DNA of 64,000 bases from Haloarchaeobius sp. HME9146 (GTDB lineage: Archaea; Halobacteriota; Halobacteria; Halobacteriales; Natrialbaceae): the NCBI RefSeq assembly GCF_025399835.1, contig NZ_JAODVR010000001.1, forward strand, positions 2,356,001-2,420,000, in the 5' to 3' direction. How positions within the stretch are numbered: the stretch's first letter is position 1; every line of letters begins with the position of its first letter. Positions 23,622 through 32,689 of this stretch are shown here, one piece after another. The notes beneath the pieces are model-generated. The model was given only the letters and a program-made list of their open reading frames with translations, searched no databases and was not told the origin of the DNA. Position numbers and translations under genes: made by a program.

Positions 23622-25718
23622 ATGGGAACGTTGACAGGCTTGTTCGCGCCAGAGCGGGTCGCCGTGGTCGGGGCGACCGACCGCGAGGGCTCGGTCGGGC
23701 GTGCGATACTGGAGAACCTCCGCAGCTTCGACGGGGACGTCGTGGCCGTCAACCCGAGCCGGGACGAAGTGCTCGGGGAGACGTGTTACGACGACTTACA
23801 GGGCGTCCCCGACCCCGTCGACCTCGCGGTGGTCGTCGTCCCGGTGAGATTCGCCGTCGACGTCGTCCGCGACGCCGGTGAGGCCGGCGTCCAGAACGTC
23901 GTCGTCATCACCGCCGGCTTCGGTGAGACCGGCGGCGAGGGCGCGAGCCGGGAACAGGAACTCAAGGCGGCCGCCGAGGAGTACGACCTGAACCTCGTCG
24001 GCCCGAACTGCCTCGGCGTGATGAACACCGGGGTCAACATGAACGCGACGTTCGGCCCGGAGATGGCCCTGCCGGGGAACATCTCCTTCATGAGCCAGTC
24101 CGGCGCGTTCATCACCGCGGTGCTGGACTGGGCGAACGACCAGAACATCGGCTTCAAGGACGTGGTCTCGCTCGGGAACAAGGCCGTCCTCGACGAGACC
24201 GACTTCGTCCGCGCGTGGGGCGACGACCCCGACACCGACGTCGTCCTGGGATACCTCGAATCCATCCAGGACGGCCGCGAGTTCATCGAGGCGGCGCGCG
24301 ACACCACGAAGGACACGCCGGTCGTCGCGGTCAAGTCCGGGCGCACCGACGCCGGGGCGAAGGCCGCATCGAGCCACACCGGGGCCATCGCCGGCAGCGA
24401 GGCCGCCTACGAGGCCGGCCTCGAACAGGCTGGCGTGCTCCGTGCCGAGTCGGTCCAGGAGCTGTTCGACTCGGCCCGCGCGCTCTCCGGGCAGCCACTG
24501 CCCGAGACCGACGAGGTCGCGGTCATCACGAACGCGGGCGGCCCCGGCGTGATGGCGACCGACGCCATCGGCGACAGCTCGCTGTCGCTCGCCTCCTTCA
24601 CCGAGGAGACCCTCGACCGGCTCAAGGAGGAGATGCCCGACGAGGCGAACGTCTACAACCCGGTGGACGCCATCGGCGACGCCGACATCGACCGGTTCGA
24701 GCGGGCAATCGACATCGTGCTCGACGACCCGAACGTCGCGGCCGCGGTCGTCGTCAGCGCCCCGACCGCGGTGCTCGACTACGCCGACCTGGCCGACGTG
24801 GTCGTCGAGAAACAGGCGGCACACGAGAAACCGCTTCTGACCTGCCTGATGGGCGGGGAACGAACCGGGCCGGCCGCCGAGACGCTCCGCGAGGCCGGCA
24901 TCCCGAACTACTTCGACCCGGCACGCGCCGTCGACAGCATCGACGCGCTGGCCCGGTACCGGCGCATCCGGGACACCGACTACCAGCCCGCGACCGAGTT
25001 CGACGTGGACCGCGAGGCTGCCCGCGAGGTGCTGGAGCAGGCCAAGGCCCGCGACGACAACCGCCTCGGCGTGGAGGCGATGGGGCTGCTCGACGCCTAC
25101 GGCATCCCGACGCCCGACGGTGAGGTCGTCGACTCGCCGGGCGAGGCGGTCCAGACCGCCGCCGACATCGAGGGCCCGGTCGTGATGAAGATCGTCAGCC
25201 CGGACATCCTGCACAAGTCCGACATCGGCGGTGTGAAGGTCGGCGTCGAGACCGACGACGTGTACGACGCCTTCGAGGACCTCATCACCCGCGCCCGGAA
25301 CTACCAGCCCGACGCGAACATCCTGGGTGTGCAGGTCCAGGAGATGGTCGACCTCGACGAAGGGACCGAGACCATCGTCGGCGTCAACCGCGACCCGCAG
25401 TTCGGCCCGCTCGTCCTCTTTGGACTGGGCGGCATCTTCGTCGAGGTGCTGGAGGACACGACCCTGCGAGTCGCGCCCGTCTCCGAACCGGAGGCTCAAG
25501 ACATGATCGACGACATCCAGGCGGCCCCGCTGTTGCGCGGAGCCCGCGGCCGAACCCCGGCCGACGTGGATAGCGTCGTCGAGACCATCCAGCGCCTCTC
25601 ACAGCTCGTGACCGACTTCCCGCAGATACTGGAACTGGACATCAACCCACTGGTCGCCGGCCCCGACGGGGTTCAGGCGGTCGACATCAGACTCACCGTG
25701 GACACGGAGGACCTATGA
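23622..25718 (+). CDS. acd: acetate--CoA ligase (ADP-forming), fused alpha-beta
   Basis: A 698-residue single-chain ADP-forming acyl-CoA synthetase. The N-terminal CoA-binding domain has VAVVGATDREGSVGRAIL; the ligase domain holds the phospho-His segment AASSHTGAIAGSEAAYEAGL; the C-terminal half is an ATP-grasp domain with VVMKIVSPDILHKSDIGGVK. It converts acetyl-CoA plus ADP plus Pi to acetate plus ATP plus CoA. ATG 23622 is preferred over GTG 23619, which adds one residue. It overlaps the next gene by ATGA, indicating coupled expression. Confidence 0.93.
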   Translation: MGTLTGLFAPERVAVVGATDREGSVGRAILENLRSFDGDVVAVNPSRDEVLGETCYDDLQGVPDPVDLAVVVVPVRFAVDVVRDAGEAGVQNVVVITAGFGETGGEGASREQELKAAAEEYDLNLVGPNCLGVMNTGVNMNATFGPEMALPGNISFMSQSGAFITAVLDWANDQNIGFKDVVSLGNKAVLDETDFVRAWGDDPDTDVVLGYLESIQDGREFIEAARDTTKDTPVVAVKSGRTDAGAKAASSHTGAIAGSEAAYEAGLEQAGVLRAESVQELFDSARALSGQPLPETDEVAVITNAGGPGVMATDAIGDSSLSLASFTEETLDRLKEEMPDEANVYNPVDAIGDADIDRFERAIDIVLDDPNVAAAVVVSAPTAVLDYADLADVVVEKQAAHEKPLLTCLMGGERTGPAAETLREAGIPNYFDPARAVDSIDALARYRRIRDTDYQPATEFDVDREAAREVLEQAKARDDNRLGVEAMGLLDAYGIPTPDGEVVDSPGEAVQTAADIEGPVVMKIVSPDILHKSDIGGVKVGVETDDVYDAFEDLITRARNYQPDANILGVQVQEMVDLDEGTETIVGVNRDPQFGPLVLFGLGGIFVEVLEDTTLRVAPVSEPEAQDMIDDIQAAPLLRGARGRTPADVDSVVETIQRLSQLVTDFPQILELDINPLVAGPDGVQAVDIRLTVDTEDL

Positions 25719-26767
25719 AATCGTTACTCGTCACCGCGAACGCAGAAAGCACCGGCAAGACAGCCATCACCCTCGCCCTCGCCAGCATCGCACAGGAGCG
25801 AGACGGCAGCATCGGGTACATGAAACCGAAGGGCACGCGCCTGCAGTCGAACGTCGGCAAGACGCTCGACGAGGACCCGATGCTGGCGAAGGAACTGCTC
25901 GGCCTCGACGCCGAGATGCACGAACTCGAACCCGTCGTCTACTCGCCGACGTTCATCCAGCAGGTGGTTCGTGGGCGAGAGGACGCCGACGAGGTTCGCA
26001 AGCGGATATCCGAGGCGTTCGACTCCCTCGCGGCCGACCAGGACCAGATGTTCCTCGAAGGCGGCGGTCTCAGCACGGGGAACATCATCGACATCGCCGA
26101 CGGCGACATCGCCGAACTCGTCGATGCAGAGGTGCTCCTGGTCTGCTCGTACAATCGCATCAACGACGTGGACGAGGTGCTCGCGGCCGTCGACGACATC
26201 GGACGCGACCGGCTCCGCGGCGTCGTGTTCAACCGTGTTCCCGACGGCGTGTACGAGGAACTCGAGGACGACGTGGTACCGTTCCTCGAGAAGCGCGGCG
26301 TCCCGGTCGTGGGAATCGTCCCGCGTGAGAAGCACCTCGCGGGCGTGACGGTGCAGGAACTCGCCGACGAACTCGGTGCCGATGTCCTCACGGACGTGGC
26401 CATGGACGGGTTCGTCGAGCGCTTCAGCGTCGGCGCGATGGGTGCCGACGCGGCCCTGCGCGGGTTCCGCCGGACGAAAGACGCCGCCGTCATCACGGGT
26501 GGGGACCGCGCCGACATCCAGTCGGCCGCGCTCGAAGCCCCGGGCGTGAAGTGTCTCATCCTGACCGGTGGCCACCGACCATCGGGTGCCGTGCTGGGCA
26601 AGGCCGCCGAGAAGGGCGTGCCCATCATGGTCGTCCAGGCGAACACCATCACGACCGTCGAACGCGCCGAAGACGTGGTCCGGGTCGGCCGGACCCGCGA
26701 CGAGCAGACCGTCGAGACGATGGTCGAGCTGCTCCGCAACCACGCAGACGTCGACGCCCTGCTCTGA
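25715..26767 (+). CDS. Pta N-terminal-like P-loop/DRTGG-domain protein
   Basis: A 350-residue protein of the 'phosphotransacetylase family' found without the transacetylase domain. The N-terminus is a BioD-like P-loop domain (TANAESTGKTAIT with the Gly-Lys-Thr, LEGGGLSTGNIIDIADGD), and the C-terminal part is a DRTGG domain (KDAAVITGGDRADIQSAA, LILTGGHRPSGAVLG). It follows the ADP-forming acetyl-CoA synthetase with a 4-nt overlap, so it likely senses nucleotide or acetyl-CoA state for that enzyme. Catalysis is not established. Confidence 0.85.
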   Translation: MKSLLVTANAESTGKTAITLALASIAQERDGSIGYMKPKGTRLQSNVGKTLDEDPMLAKELLGLDAEMHELEPVVYSPTFIQQVVRGREDADEVRKRISEAFDSLAADQDQMFLEGGGLSTGNIIDIADGDIAELVDAEVLLVCSYNRINDVDEVLAAVDDIGRDRLRGVVFNRVPDGVYEELEDDVVPFLEKRGVPVVGIVPREKHLAGVTVQELADELGADVLTDVAMDGFVERFSVGAMGADAALRGFRRTKDAAVITGGDRADIQSAALEAPGVKCLILTGGHRPSGAVLGKAAEKGVPIMVVQANTITTVERAEDVVRVGRTRDEQTVETMVELLRNHADVDALL

Positions 26768-26864
26768 GGACGGGCCGACCGCACCGGTGGCTGGTCGCGA
26801 AGGGAGTGGGCCGTGGCCCCGATTAGGCCCGACTCATTTCCATCCGGCGCTGCTCGCGTCGGAT

Positions 26865-26993
26865 ATGGAACTCTCATCCTGGTTCGTCGTCGCTGGCGCG
26901 ATCATGTTCGTCATTCCCGAGCCGATCACGTCCGTGCTTGGTGTCCTGACTGCACTCGTCGGTGCGGTGCTTCGGTACGGCTTCGGCATCTGA
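26865..26993 (+). CDS. small membrane protein (42 aa)
   Basis: A short frame MELSSWFVVAGAIMFVIPEP followed by a second hydrophobic stretch LGVLTALVGAVLRYGFGI. It is a two-helix membrane micropeptide of the type common in haloarchaea. No function known. Confidence 0.6.
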   Translation: MELSSWFVVAGAIMFVIPEPITSVLGVLTALVGAVLRYGFGI

Positions 26994-27108
26994 GCCGTGT
27001 CACCCGCCCGGCCCGGCCGGATCCACTGCCAAAGACTTTTTTAGCACCGGTCACAGATGAGCAGAAAGTGATGCAGACGAACGGCCTCGGCGACCGTGGT
27101 GGTCGCGA

Positions 27109-27426
27109 GTGATATCCGAGGAGACCTACTGGCTCCTCGTTCAGGCCGTGACGGTCGCCAACATCGTCGTGCTGAGCATCGGCTTCGTGCTGTCGCTCAT
27201 CGCGGTCCGTGGGTTCAGCGGGGCACCCATCAACCGGATGCTGAAGCCGATGCCGGTCGTCTTCGGGGCGTTCATCCTCACGAACGCGCCGGTCGCCGCG
27301 TTCTACCTCTTCGAACTCCCCCACTACCGGGTGCTGTTCAGCATCGTGTTCACGGTGGCCGTCCTCGCCGCGGTCGTCGCCGCCCTGCAGGCGGTCTACC
27401 TCCTGACCGAACGGAGGGACCTCTGA
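27109..27426 (+). CDS. integral membrane protein, cassette gene 1
   Basis: A 105-residue protein with three hydrophobic helices (LLVQAVTVANIVVLSIGFVL, VVFGAFILTNAPVAAFYLFE, SIVFTVAVLAAVVAALQAVY) and a GTG start. Its stop shares a base with the start of the next gene (TGATG). The size and pattern are similar to haloarchaeal DUF7521-type membrane proteins as I recall them, unverified. It forms a tightly packed three-gene unit with the next two genes. Confidence 0.65.
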   Translation: MISEETYWLLVQAVTVANIVVLSIGFVLSLIAVRGFSGAPINRMLKPMPVVFGAFILTNAPVAAFYLFELPHYRVLFSIVFTVAVLAAVVAALQAVYLLTERRDL

Positions 27427-27818
27427 TGGTGCTCGACCTGCTCCTGGAGAACCCGTTCCAGGTCGTCACGGCGATACACATCGCCCTGTTCCTCGCGGCC
27501 TCGCTGTTGTTGCTCTACCCCGCCATCGCGTACGCCCAGAACGTCGCCTACACCGAGGGCATCGTCGGGCTCTCGGTCGGCCTGTTCCTCGTGACCGTCG
27601 CGAACGTCCTCGGGTTGCTCATCGAGTACGACGTCATCCTGCCCGACCTCTACAGCTCCTTCCTGGTCACGAGCATCCTGAACCTCGGGGCCTCGACCTG
27701 CGCCACCATCGGTATCTACTACTTCGCGAGACAGTTCATCGACACCGGCCAATCGTCGTTCGAGGCCGAGACGCACACCGACACGACCGGAGGGTTCGAA
27801 GATGCGGACGACGATTGA
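27426..27818 (+). CDS. integral membrane protein, cassette gene 2
   Basis: A 130-residue protein with four probable helices (AIHIALFLAASLLLLYPAIA, IVGLSVGLFLVTVANVLGLL, SSFLVTSILNLGASTCATIG) and an acidic C-terminal tail (ETHTDTTGGFEDADDD). It overlaps the upstream gene by 1 nt and the downstream gene by 17 nt. It could form a membrane module with gene 1. Confidence 0.7.
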   Translation: MVLDLLLENPFQVVTAIHIALFLAASLLLLYPAIAYAQNVAYTEGIVGLSVGLFLVTVANVLGLLIEYDVILPDLYSSFLVTSILNLGASTCATIGIYYFARQFIDTGQSSFEAETHTDTTGGFEDADDD

Positions 27819-28341
27819 GCGAGAGCCGGTGGCGGTCGACGCGGGCACGCAGGCACTCGTGCTCATCTCGTCGCTCCGGTCCCCGCTCTCGCTGATTCCC
27901 GAATCCGCCTTCGAGAACCTGCTCGTGGTGTCGACCACGCGCTCGCCGACGAAGATAGAACAGCTCGTCCGGGACCGCGGCGGCGACCCGAACAAGGTCG
28001 GTGTCGTCCCGGTCTCCGGGTCACCCGTGGACTACGACGGGCCGATGTGGACCGGGTCGGTCGTCCACCCGAACGACCTGAGCGGCATCCACCAGCAGTT
28101 CTCGACCGGGATGAACTACGTCAAACCCGGTGAGGGCTGGGTGGTCTTCGACAACGTGAACGTGTTGCTGATGTACGCGGAGCCGTCGGGCGTCTACCAG
28201 CTCGTCGAGTCCGTCGCCACCCAGACCCGGGACCGGCGGGCCAGCGGGGCCTTCGCACTGGTCCGCGACGCGGTCGCCGACTCCACCTACGACCGGTTCA
28301 GGGGGCTGTTCGACACCGAACTCGACCAGCGCGAGCCGTGA
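27802..28341 (+). CDS. soluble KaiC/RecA-fold-like protein without P-loop, cassette gene 3
   Basis: A 179-residue cytosolic protein. It runs LVLISSLRSPLSLIPESAF, LLVVSTTRSPTKIEQLVRDR, then GWVVFDNVNVLLMYAEPSGV. The last stretch looks like the Walker B strand region of KaiC/DUF835-like proteins, but no GKT/S Walker A is present. I infer a non-ATPase RecA-like fold; it resembles haloarchaeal DUF7504-type proteins in my memory. The ATG lies within the end of gene 2, showing co-translation with two membrane proteins. Confidence 0.6.
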   Translation: MRTTIEREPVAVDAGTQALVLISSLRSPLSLIPESAFENLLVVSTTRSPTKIEQLVRDRGGDPNKVGVVPVSGSPVDYDGPMWTGSVVHPNDLSGIHQQFSTGMNYVKPGEGWVVFDNVNVLLMYAEPSGVYQLVESVATQTRDRRASGAFALVRDAVADSTYDRFRGLFDTELDQREP

Positions 28342-28356
28342 GAAGGAGTACTGGTT

Positions 28357-29439
28357 CTACGACGCGTCGAGCGGGTCGGTCTGCTCGCCGGTGATGACCT
28401 CCCAGGCGTCGGTCGGGGTGAGCAGTCCGACGACCTCGCCACCGCGTTCGACGAGTGCGAGCTCCTCGCCAGCGGCCTGGAACTCGTCGATGGCGTCCGA
28501 CACCGACGTTTCCGCCGAGAGCGTCATCGGGGTGCTGGCACAGTCGGTCAGGTCCGTCTCGCCCGAGCGGAGCCCCTCGAAGTCCCGGAGGACCGCCGGG
28601 GCGTACACCGCACCGCGGTAATCGTCAAGGGTGTCACCCACCAGCGGGAACCGGGTGTGGGGGTGCTCGCGCATCCGGTCGAGGTTCGTCTCCACGTCGT
28701 CGCCGGCGTGCAGGGTCACCGCCTCGTCGATGGGGACCATGATGTCCTCGATGGGTTTCTCGTCGATCTCGAACGCGGCCAAGACCTCCTGTCGGCGTTC
28801 CTGGGGCAGGTCGGACTTGCCGAGCACGTCGCCCATCCGGGTCCGCAGCTCGGCACGGGAGGAGAGGGTCTCCTCGCCCTCGTCCAGTTCTTCTTCCGCC
28901 CACGACCGGGTCATCTCGACACCGAACAGGGCGAGGATGGCCTTCGCGATGCGGTCCGCGAGGCGGATGAACGGGGACATGAGCTTCGTCCAGAGCGAGA
29001 GCGGCCGGGAGCCGTACTTCGCGGCCGTCTTGGTGCGCTCGACACCGAAGTAGGTCGGGGCCTGTTCCCCGATGACGACGTGCATGAAGTTCATCAGGCC
29101 GAACGCGGTGATGGCCGCGATGGCGGCGTGGGACCCAGGCTGGGCGAGACCGACCAGCACGAACAGCGGGTTGATGGCCGCCGACAGCGCGGGTTCGGCG
29201 ACGACACCGAGACCGATCGAACAGACGGTGATACCGACCTGGCAGCCAGAGAGATAGATCTCGAGCTCTTCGGTCATCTCCCACGCCCGTTCGAGTCCAG
29301 GGTGCCCGGTGAACTCGGACTGGGGGAACTGCCTGATGCGCGTCATCGCGAACTCGGTCCCGACGAAGAACCCGTTCGCAAGCAGGAGGGCGAAACCACC
29401 GAGGAGTCTGGCGGCAGTAAGCAACTCGCTCATCGCCAA
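28357..29439 (-). CDS. CNNM/CBS-domain transporter (hemolysin family)
   Basis: A 360-residue membrane protein: a CNNM (DUF21) N-terminal domain with about four helices (LLGGFALLLANGFFVGTEFA, SGCQVGITVCSIGLGVVAEP, MHVVIGEQAPTYFGVERTKT) and two CBS domains (IEDIMVPIDEAVTLHAGD; MTLSAETSVSDAIDEFQAAG). The C-terminal CorC/HlyC domain is absent. Family members are implicated in Mg2+/Co2+ efflux or homeostasis. A possible promoter (read on this strand) about 27 bp upstream of 29433 makes the inner Met (MSELL) an equally good start. Confidence 0.88.
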   Translation of the reverse strand: MAMSELLTAARLLGGFALLLANGFFVGTEFAMTRIRQFPQSEFTGHPGLERAWEMTEELEIYLSGCQVGITVCSIGLGVVAEPALSAAINPLFVLVGLAQPGSHAAIAAITAFGLMNFMHVVIGEQAPTYFGVERTKTAAKYGSRPLSLWTKLMSPFIRLADRIAKAILALFGVEMTRSWAEEELDEGEETLSSRAELRTRMGDVLGKSDLPQERRQEVLAAFEIDEKPIEDIMVPIDEAVTLHAGDDVETNLDRMREHPHTRFPLVGDTLDDYRGAVYAPAVLRDFEGLRSGETDLTDCASTPMTLSAETSVSDAIDEFQAAGEELALVERGGEVVGLLTPTDAWEVITGEQTDPLDAS

Positions 29440-29796
29440 ACCGTGGTGGTTCCGGTCACTTAGATATGTGGTCTATTCTCGTTAGGATGGAACGGTCGGA
29501 CCCCGGAACCGGTCGATTCCAGTGGCTCCTCGGTCTGAGGAGTTGGCACTCGGTGGGTCAAAAACGGTGGGGGAGAACCCCCCAGTCAACGACCGACTCG
29601 GGCAGGGTCGGTCGTCGAGGGCCGGATTGTCAGAGGCACCCCGGCACTCACACAAAATGGAGTGAGAGATTTATCCTCATGCACTCGGGAGATGACCGAG
29701 TGTCGAATACTTGTATAAAAAAGTTTTGTGTATTTATATACTGCCACCTGCGCCGGGAGCCGAACACTCAACTACTCGGCCGTGTGAGCCGGTGAT
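29440..29796. other. non-coding stretch with several hairpins
   Basis: No convincing gene. It contains three strong inverted repeats: a G/C arm around GGGGG-AGAA-CCCCC (about 29569-29583), CGACCGAC/GTCGGTCG (about 29590-29616) and CACTCGG/CCGAGTG (29682-29688 with 29696-29702). The last is followed by a short A/T-rich run with TATAAAAAAGTTTTG. These could be terminators or a structured RNA between the divergent CNNM and aminotransferase genes. Confidence 0.45.
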
Positions 29797-30906
29797 ATGT
29801 TCCCCACCATCGAGTACCTCGAGTGGATCGCGGGGAGACCCGACGCCGCGACCCACGACCTCGGGTCGAGCGACCTCCGTGGGAGCTTCCAGCACCAGCG
29901 CGGGCCGGTCCCTGGCCGGCTGGCCGGACTGGAGGACCCACCGCCGGACCGGGGCCTCGAGACGCAACTCGCCGACCTGTACGAGGTGGACGAAGCGAAC
30001 GTCCTCGTGACCGCGGGAGCGACCACGGCTAACTTCGTCGCAATCGCCACCGCCCTCCAACACACCGGGCCGGCGACCGAGGAGCCACGACCGCAGGTAC
30101 TCGTCGAGAAACCAGGGTACGAGCCGCTTCGTGCGACCCCACAGGGGCTCGGCGGCCGGGTCGACCGCTTCCTCCGACCGCCAGAAGACGGGTACCCACT
30201 CGACCCGCACCGGGTCGAGGCCGCGCTGACCGAGGACGCGAGCCTCGTCATCACGACCAACCGGCACAACCCCTCCGGGACGGTCACTCCCACCGAGACG
30301 CTCGCCGAGGCGGCACAGCACGCTGGTGAGGAGGGGGCCCGACTCCTCGTCGACGAGGTGTACGCCCCCTACGTCACGGAGCCCACGTCGGAGGGCGCCT
30401 TCGGCGCGCCGACCGCGGCTGGTATCGAGAACACCGTCGTCACGGGGTCACTGACCAAGTTCATGGGACTGGGCGGGCTGCGGGTCGGCTGGCTCATCGC
30501 CGATGAGGACTTCATCTCACAGGCCCGGTCCGTCGCCTGGCACCTCCCCACACTGGCCGAACCCAGCGTCGCCCTCGCCGGCCGGGCGCTCGAACATCGG
30601 GCCGAGCTCGTCCCGGTCCAGCGTGACCTGCTTCGCGCGAACCACGAGCTACTCACCTCGTTCGTCGAGGAGCGCGAGGACCTCACGGGGTCGATTCCAC
30701 CGGGCTCGCCGTACGGCCTCGTCGAACACGAGTCCGTCGACGGCGACGAGCTCGCCGCCAGAGCGTGGGAGGAGTACGACCTGCTGGTCGTTCCGGGCCG
30801 GTTCTTCGACCGCCCGGGGGCGGTCCGCCTGAGCCTCGGTCGCTCCACTGCCCACTGCGAGGACGCACTTGCCGTCCTCGCCGAACTGCTCGACACGCTG
30901 TCGTGA
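29797..30906 (+). CDS. PLP-dependent aminotransferase, class I/II
   Basis: A 369-residue fold-type I aminotransferase. The Schiff-base lysine lies in VVTGSLTKFMGLGGLRVGWL; the Asp that contacts the pyridine nitrogen lies in LLVDEVYAPY; Asn in TNRHNPSG binds PLP. The N-terminal ANVLVTAGATTANFVA segment is typical. The substrate is unknown; an aspartate- or histidinol-phosphate-like aminotransferase branch is possible. It is followed by a PRC-barrel gene with its own promoter. Confidence 0.88.
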   Translation: MFPTIEYLEWIAGRPDAATHDLGSSDLRGSFQHQRGPVPGRLAGLEDPPPDRGLETQLADLYEVDEANVLVTAGATTANFVAIATALQHTGPATEEPRPQVLVEKPGYEPLRATPQGLGGRVDRFLRPPEDGYPLDPHRVEAALTEDASLVITTNRHNPSGTVTPTETLAEAAQHAGEEGARLLVDEVYAPYVTEPTSEGAFGAPTAAGIENTVVTGSLTKFMGLGGLRVGWLIADEDFISQARSVAWHLPTLAEPSVALAGRALEHRAELVPVQRDLLRANHELLTSFVEEREDLTGSIPPGSPYGLVEHESVDGDELAARAWEEYDLLVVPGRFFDRPGAVRLSLGRSTAHCEDALAVLAELLDTLS

Positions 30907-30920
30907 GAGTCTGACCAAGA

Positions 30921-30926
30921 ATTAAG
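30921..30926 (+). promoter_or_regulatory. TATA element of the PRC-barrel gene
   Basis: ATTAAG is 25-30 bp before the ATG at 30951, consistent with a leaderless transcript and with choosing 30951 rather than the GTG at 30945. Confidence 0.45.
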
Positions 30927-30950
30927 ACCCGTCTCTCCCTCAGGGTGGGT

Positions 30951-31241
30951 ATGGACGGGACACCGCAAGAGATAACGAACCTCGTCGGACGCGAGGTGTA
31001 TTCGAACAACGGCGTCTTCGTGGGTGAAGTCGAGGACGTCCGTCTCAACATCCAGAACAGGGTCGTCACCGGGCTCGCACTGACCGAACTCAACCCGGAA
31101 CTGTTCAACGGTCGCCTCAGCGGTGAGCGAGGCGTCCTCATCCCCTACCGGTGGGTGCGCGCGGTCGGGGACGTGGTACTCATCAACGACGTCATCGAAC
31201 GGCTCAAGAAACCCGAACAGGAGGACGAAGTCGCGGTCTAA
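30951..31241 (+). CDS. PRC-barrel domain protein
   Basis: A 96-residue single PRC-barrel protein (EITNLVGREVYSNNGVFVGE, VEDVRLNIQNRVVTGLALTE, PYRWVRAVGDVVLINDVI). Archaeal relatives of this size are linked to RNA metabolism or cell division (CdpB-like), so a structural or RNA-associated role is plausible, although unproven here. It is convergent with the DHH gene and overlaps it by 4 nt at the tails. Confidence 0.88.
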   Translation: MDGTPQEITNLVGREVYSNNGVFVGEVEDVRLNIQNRVVTGLALTELNPELFNGRLSGERGVLIPYRWVRAVGDVVLINDVIERLKKPEQEDEVAV

Positions 31242-32689
31242 CTGCCGTTTCCTGACTCGCCGCTCTCGACGCCCATCGCCTGGAACAGTTTTCGCTTCAC
31301 CGCCTCTTCGGTGAGCTGCAACAGCGTATCGCGATTCTCGTCGTTCGTCTCGATTCCCGTGAAGATACCGAGTGAGATCTCCGCGCTCGCCTGGGTGGAG
31401 TGCCCGGCGGCCTCGCCGATATCGCCGTAGGCGTCGGCGAGCACCTTGCCGATGTTCATCCGGATGTCCTTCGAGCGCGCCGCGAGGAAGATGGTGTCGT
31501 CGGCGATGCCGAAGACGGCCGTGGTGGTGATACCCTCCAGGTTGAGGAGGTGCTGGGCCGCCTGTGCGAGCGCCTCGCGGTCGCGGATGAACCCCGCGTT
31601 CGAGACGAGATGGCTGCCCTGTACCTCGCGGTTCTGGATGGCCTCGGCGAGTACGTCCAGCGTCTCCGGGCTCATCGACGGGGACTCGACCTGTTCAAGC
31701 AGGTCGTGGTTCGCGAAGGGGTAGAGGTACGCCGCGGCGGTGAGGTCCGCCGGCGTGGTGTCGCGCTTGAAGTCCAGCGTCTCCTCCCGGATACCGTAGA
31801 GCAGCGCCGTCGCGACGGCCTCGTCGACCTTCATGTCGAACTCCTGGATGTACTTCGTCATGATGGTCGACGTCGAGGACATGTTCGGGCGCACGTCGAG
31901 GAACGCCGCGTCGAGGTCCTCGTCGGGCTCGTAGTGGTCGATGATGACGTCGACGTCCACGTCGACCGAGTCGCCGCTCTTGGCGTGGTCCACGAGCGCC
32001 ATCGTGTCGTACACCTCCTTCTCCTCGACGTCGGCCCAGTTCAACAACTCGATACCGAGCAGGTTGACGAACGCCCGGTTCTCCTGGTGGCCGATGTCGC
32101 CGAGATAGCAGATGTCGGCCTCCACGCCGAGGTGCTCGGCGATGGCCTGGAGCGCCGCTGCAGAGGCGATGGAGTCGGGGTCGGGGCTGTCGTGGGTGAG
32201 GATGGCGACGCGCTCTTTGGTGTCGGTGAGGACCTCCGCGAGCTGGTTCGCCTTGTACTCCAGTTCGCCGGATTCGAGCGAGCGCATCGCCGCGTCGGCG
32301 ATGACCGACGACGGGTTGATGACCACGTCCGCGCCCATCTCGGTGAGTTCGTCCCCGGAGACCGGGTCCGACGCGCGCACGACGACGAACTGTTCGCCGC
32401 CTTGCTCCCGGATGTTCTGGACCGCCGCCTTGTTCGACTCGACGTCGGAGGCCATGATGAGGACCACGTCGCAGTCAGCGATGTCCTCGGCGACAGCCTC
32501 GTCACGGATGTCCGCCGTCTGGGCGTTGAGGTCCTGGTCGCGTAGCGCCTCGACGCGCCCCTCGTCTCGGTCGACAATCAGCACGTCCTTTCCCTGCTCG
32601 ACCAGTTCCTCGGCGACGGCGTGGCCGACGCTCCCACACCCGAGGATGGCGTACTTCGACATCGAGGAGATGCTGACCCCGGTACTCAT
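31238..32689 (-). CDS. TrkA-N/DHH-family phosphoesterase
   Basis: A 483-residue two-part cytosolic protein. The N-terminal TrkA-N (RCK) domain has the Rossmann loop YAILGCGSVGHAVAEELVEQ and binds a dinucleotide or cyclic nucleotide. The C-terminal DHH/DHHA1 phosphoesterase shows DSPDPDSIASAAALQ, TMALVDHA and GEAAGHSTQASAEIS. Related proteins hydrolyse oligonucleotides or cyclic di-nucleotides (GdpP/NrnA class). ATG 32689 was chosen on the basis of the short haloarchaeal leader MSTGVSISSMSK; Met at 32662 is an alternative, and the longer 5' extension is Pro/Arg-rich and unlikely. Confidence 0.88.
   Translation of the reverse strand: MSTGVSISSMSKYAILGCGSVGHAVAEELVEQGKDVLIVDRDEGRVEALRDQDLNAQTADIRDEAVAEDIADCDVVLIMASDVESNKAAVQNIREQGGEQFVVVRASDPVSGDELTEMGADVVINPSSVIADAAMRSLESGELEYKANQLAEVLTDTKERVAILTHDSPDPDSIASAAALQAIAEHLGVEADICYLGDIGHQENRAFVNLLGIELLNWADVEEKEVYDTMALVDHAKSGDSVDVDVDVIIDHYEPDEDLDAAFLDVRPNMSSTSTIMTKYIQEFDMKVDEAVATALLYGIREETLDFKRDTTPADLTAAAYLYPFANHDLLEQVESPSMSPETLDVLAEAIQNREVQGSHLVSNAGFIRDREALAQAAQHLLNLEGITTTAVFGIADDTIFLAARSKDIRMNIGKVLADAYGDIGEAAGHSTQASAEISLGIFTGIETNDENRDTLLQLTEEAVKRKLFQAMGVESGESGNGS

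Noticed and set aside
29466-29795. 109-codon frame in the gap after the CNNM gene
   Set aside because: No signature, unlikely amino acid mix, and it spans the hairpins and the promoter of the aminotransferase.
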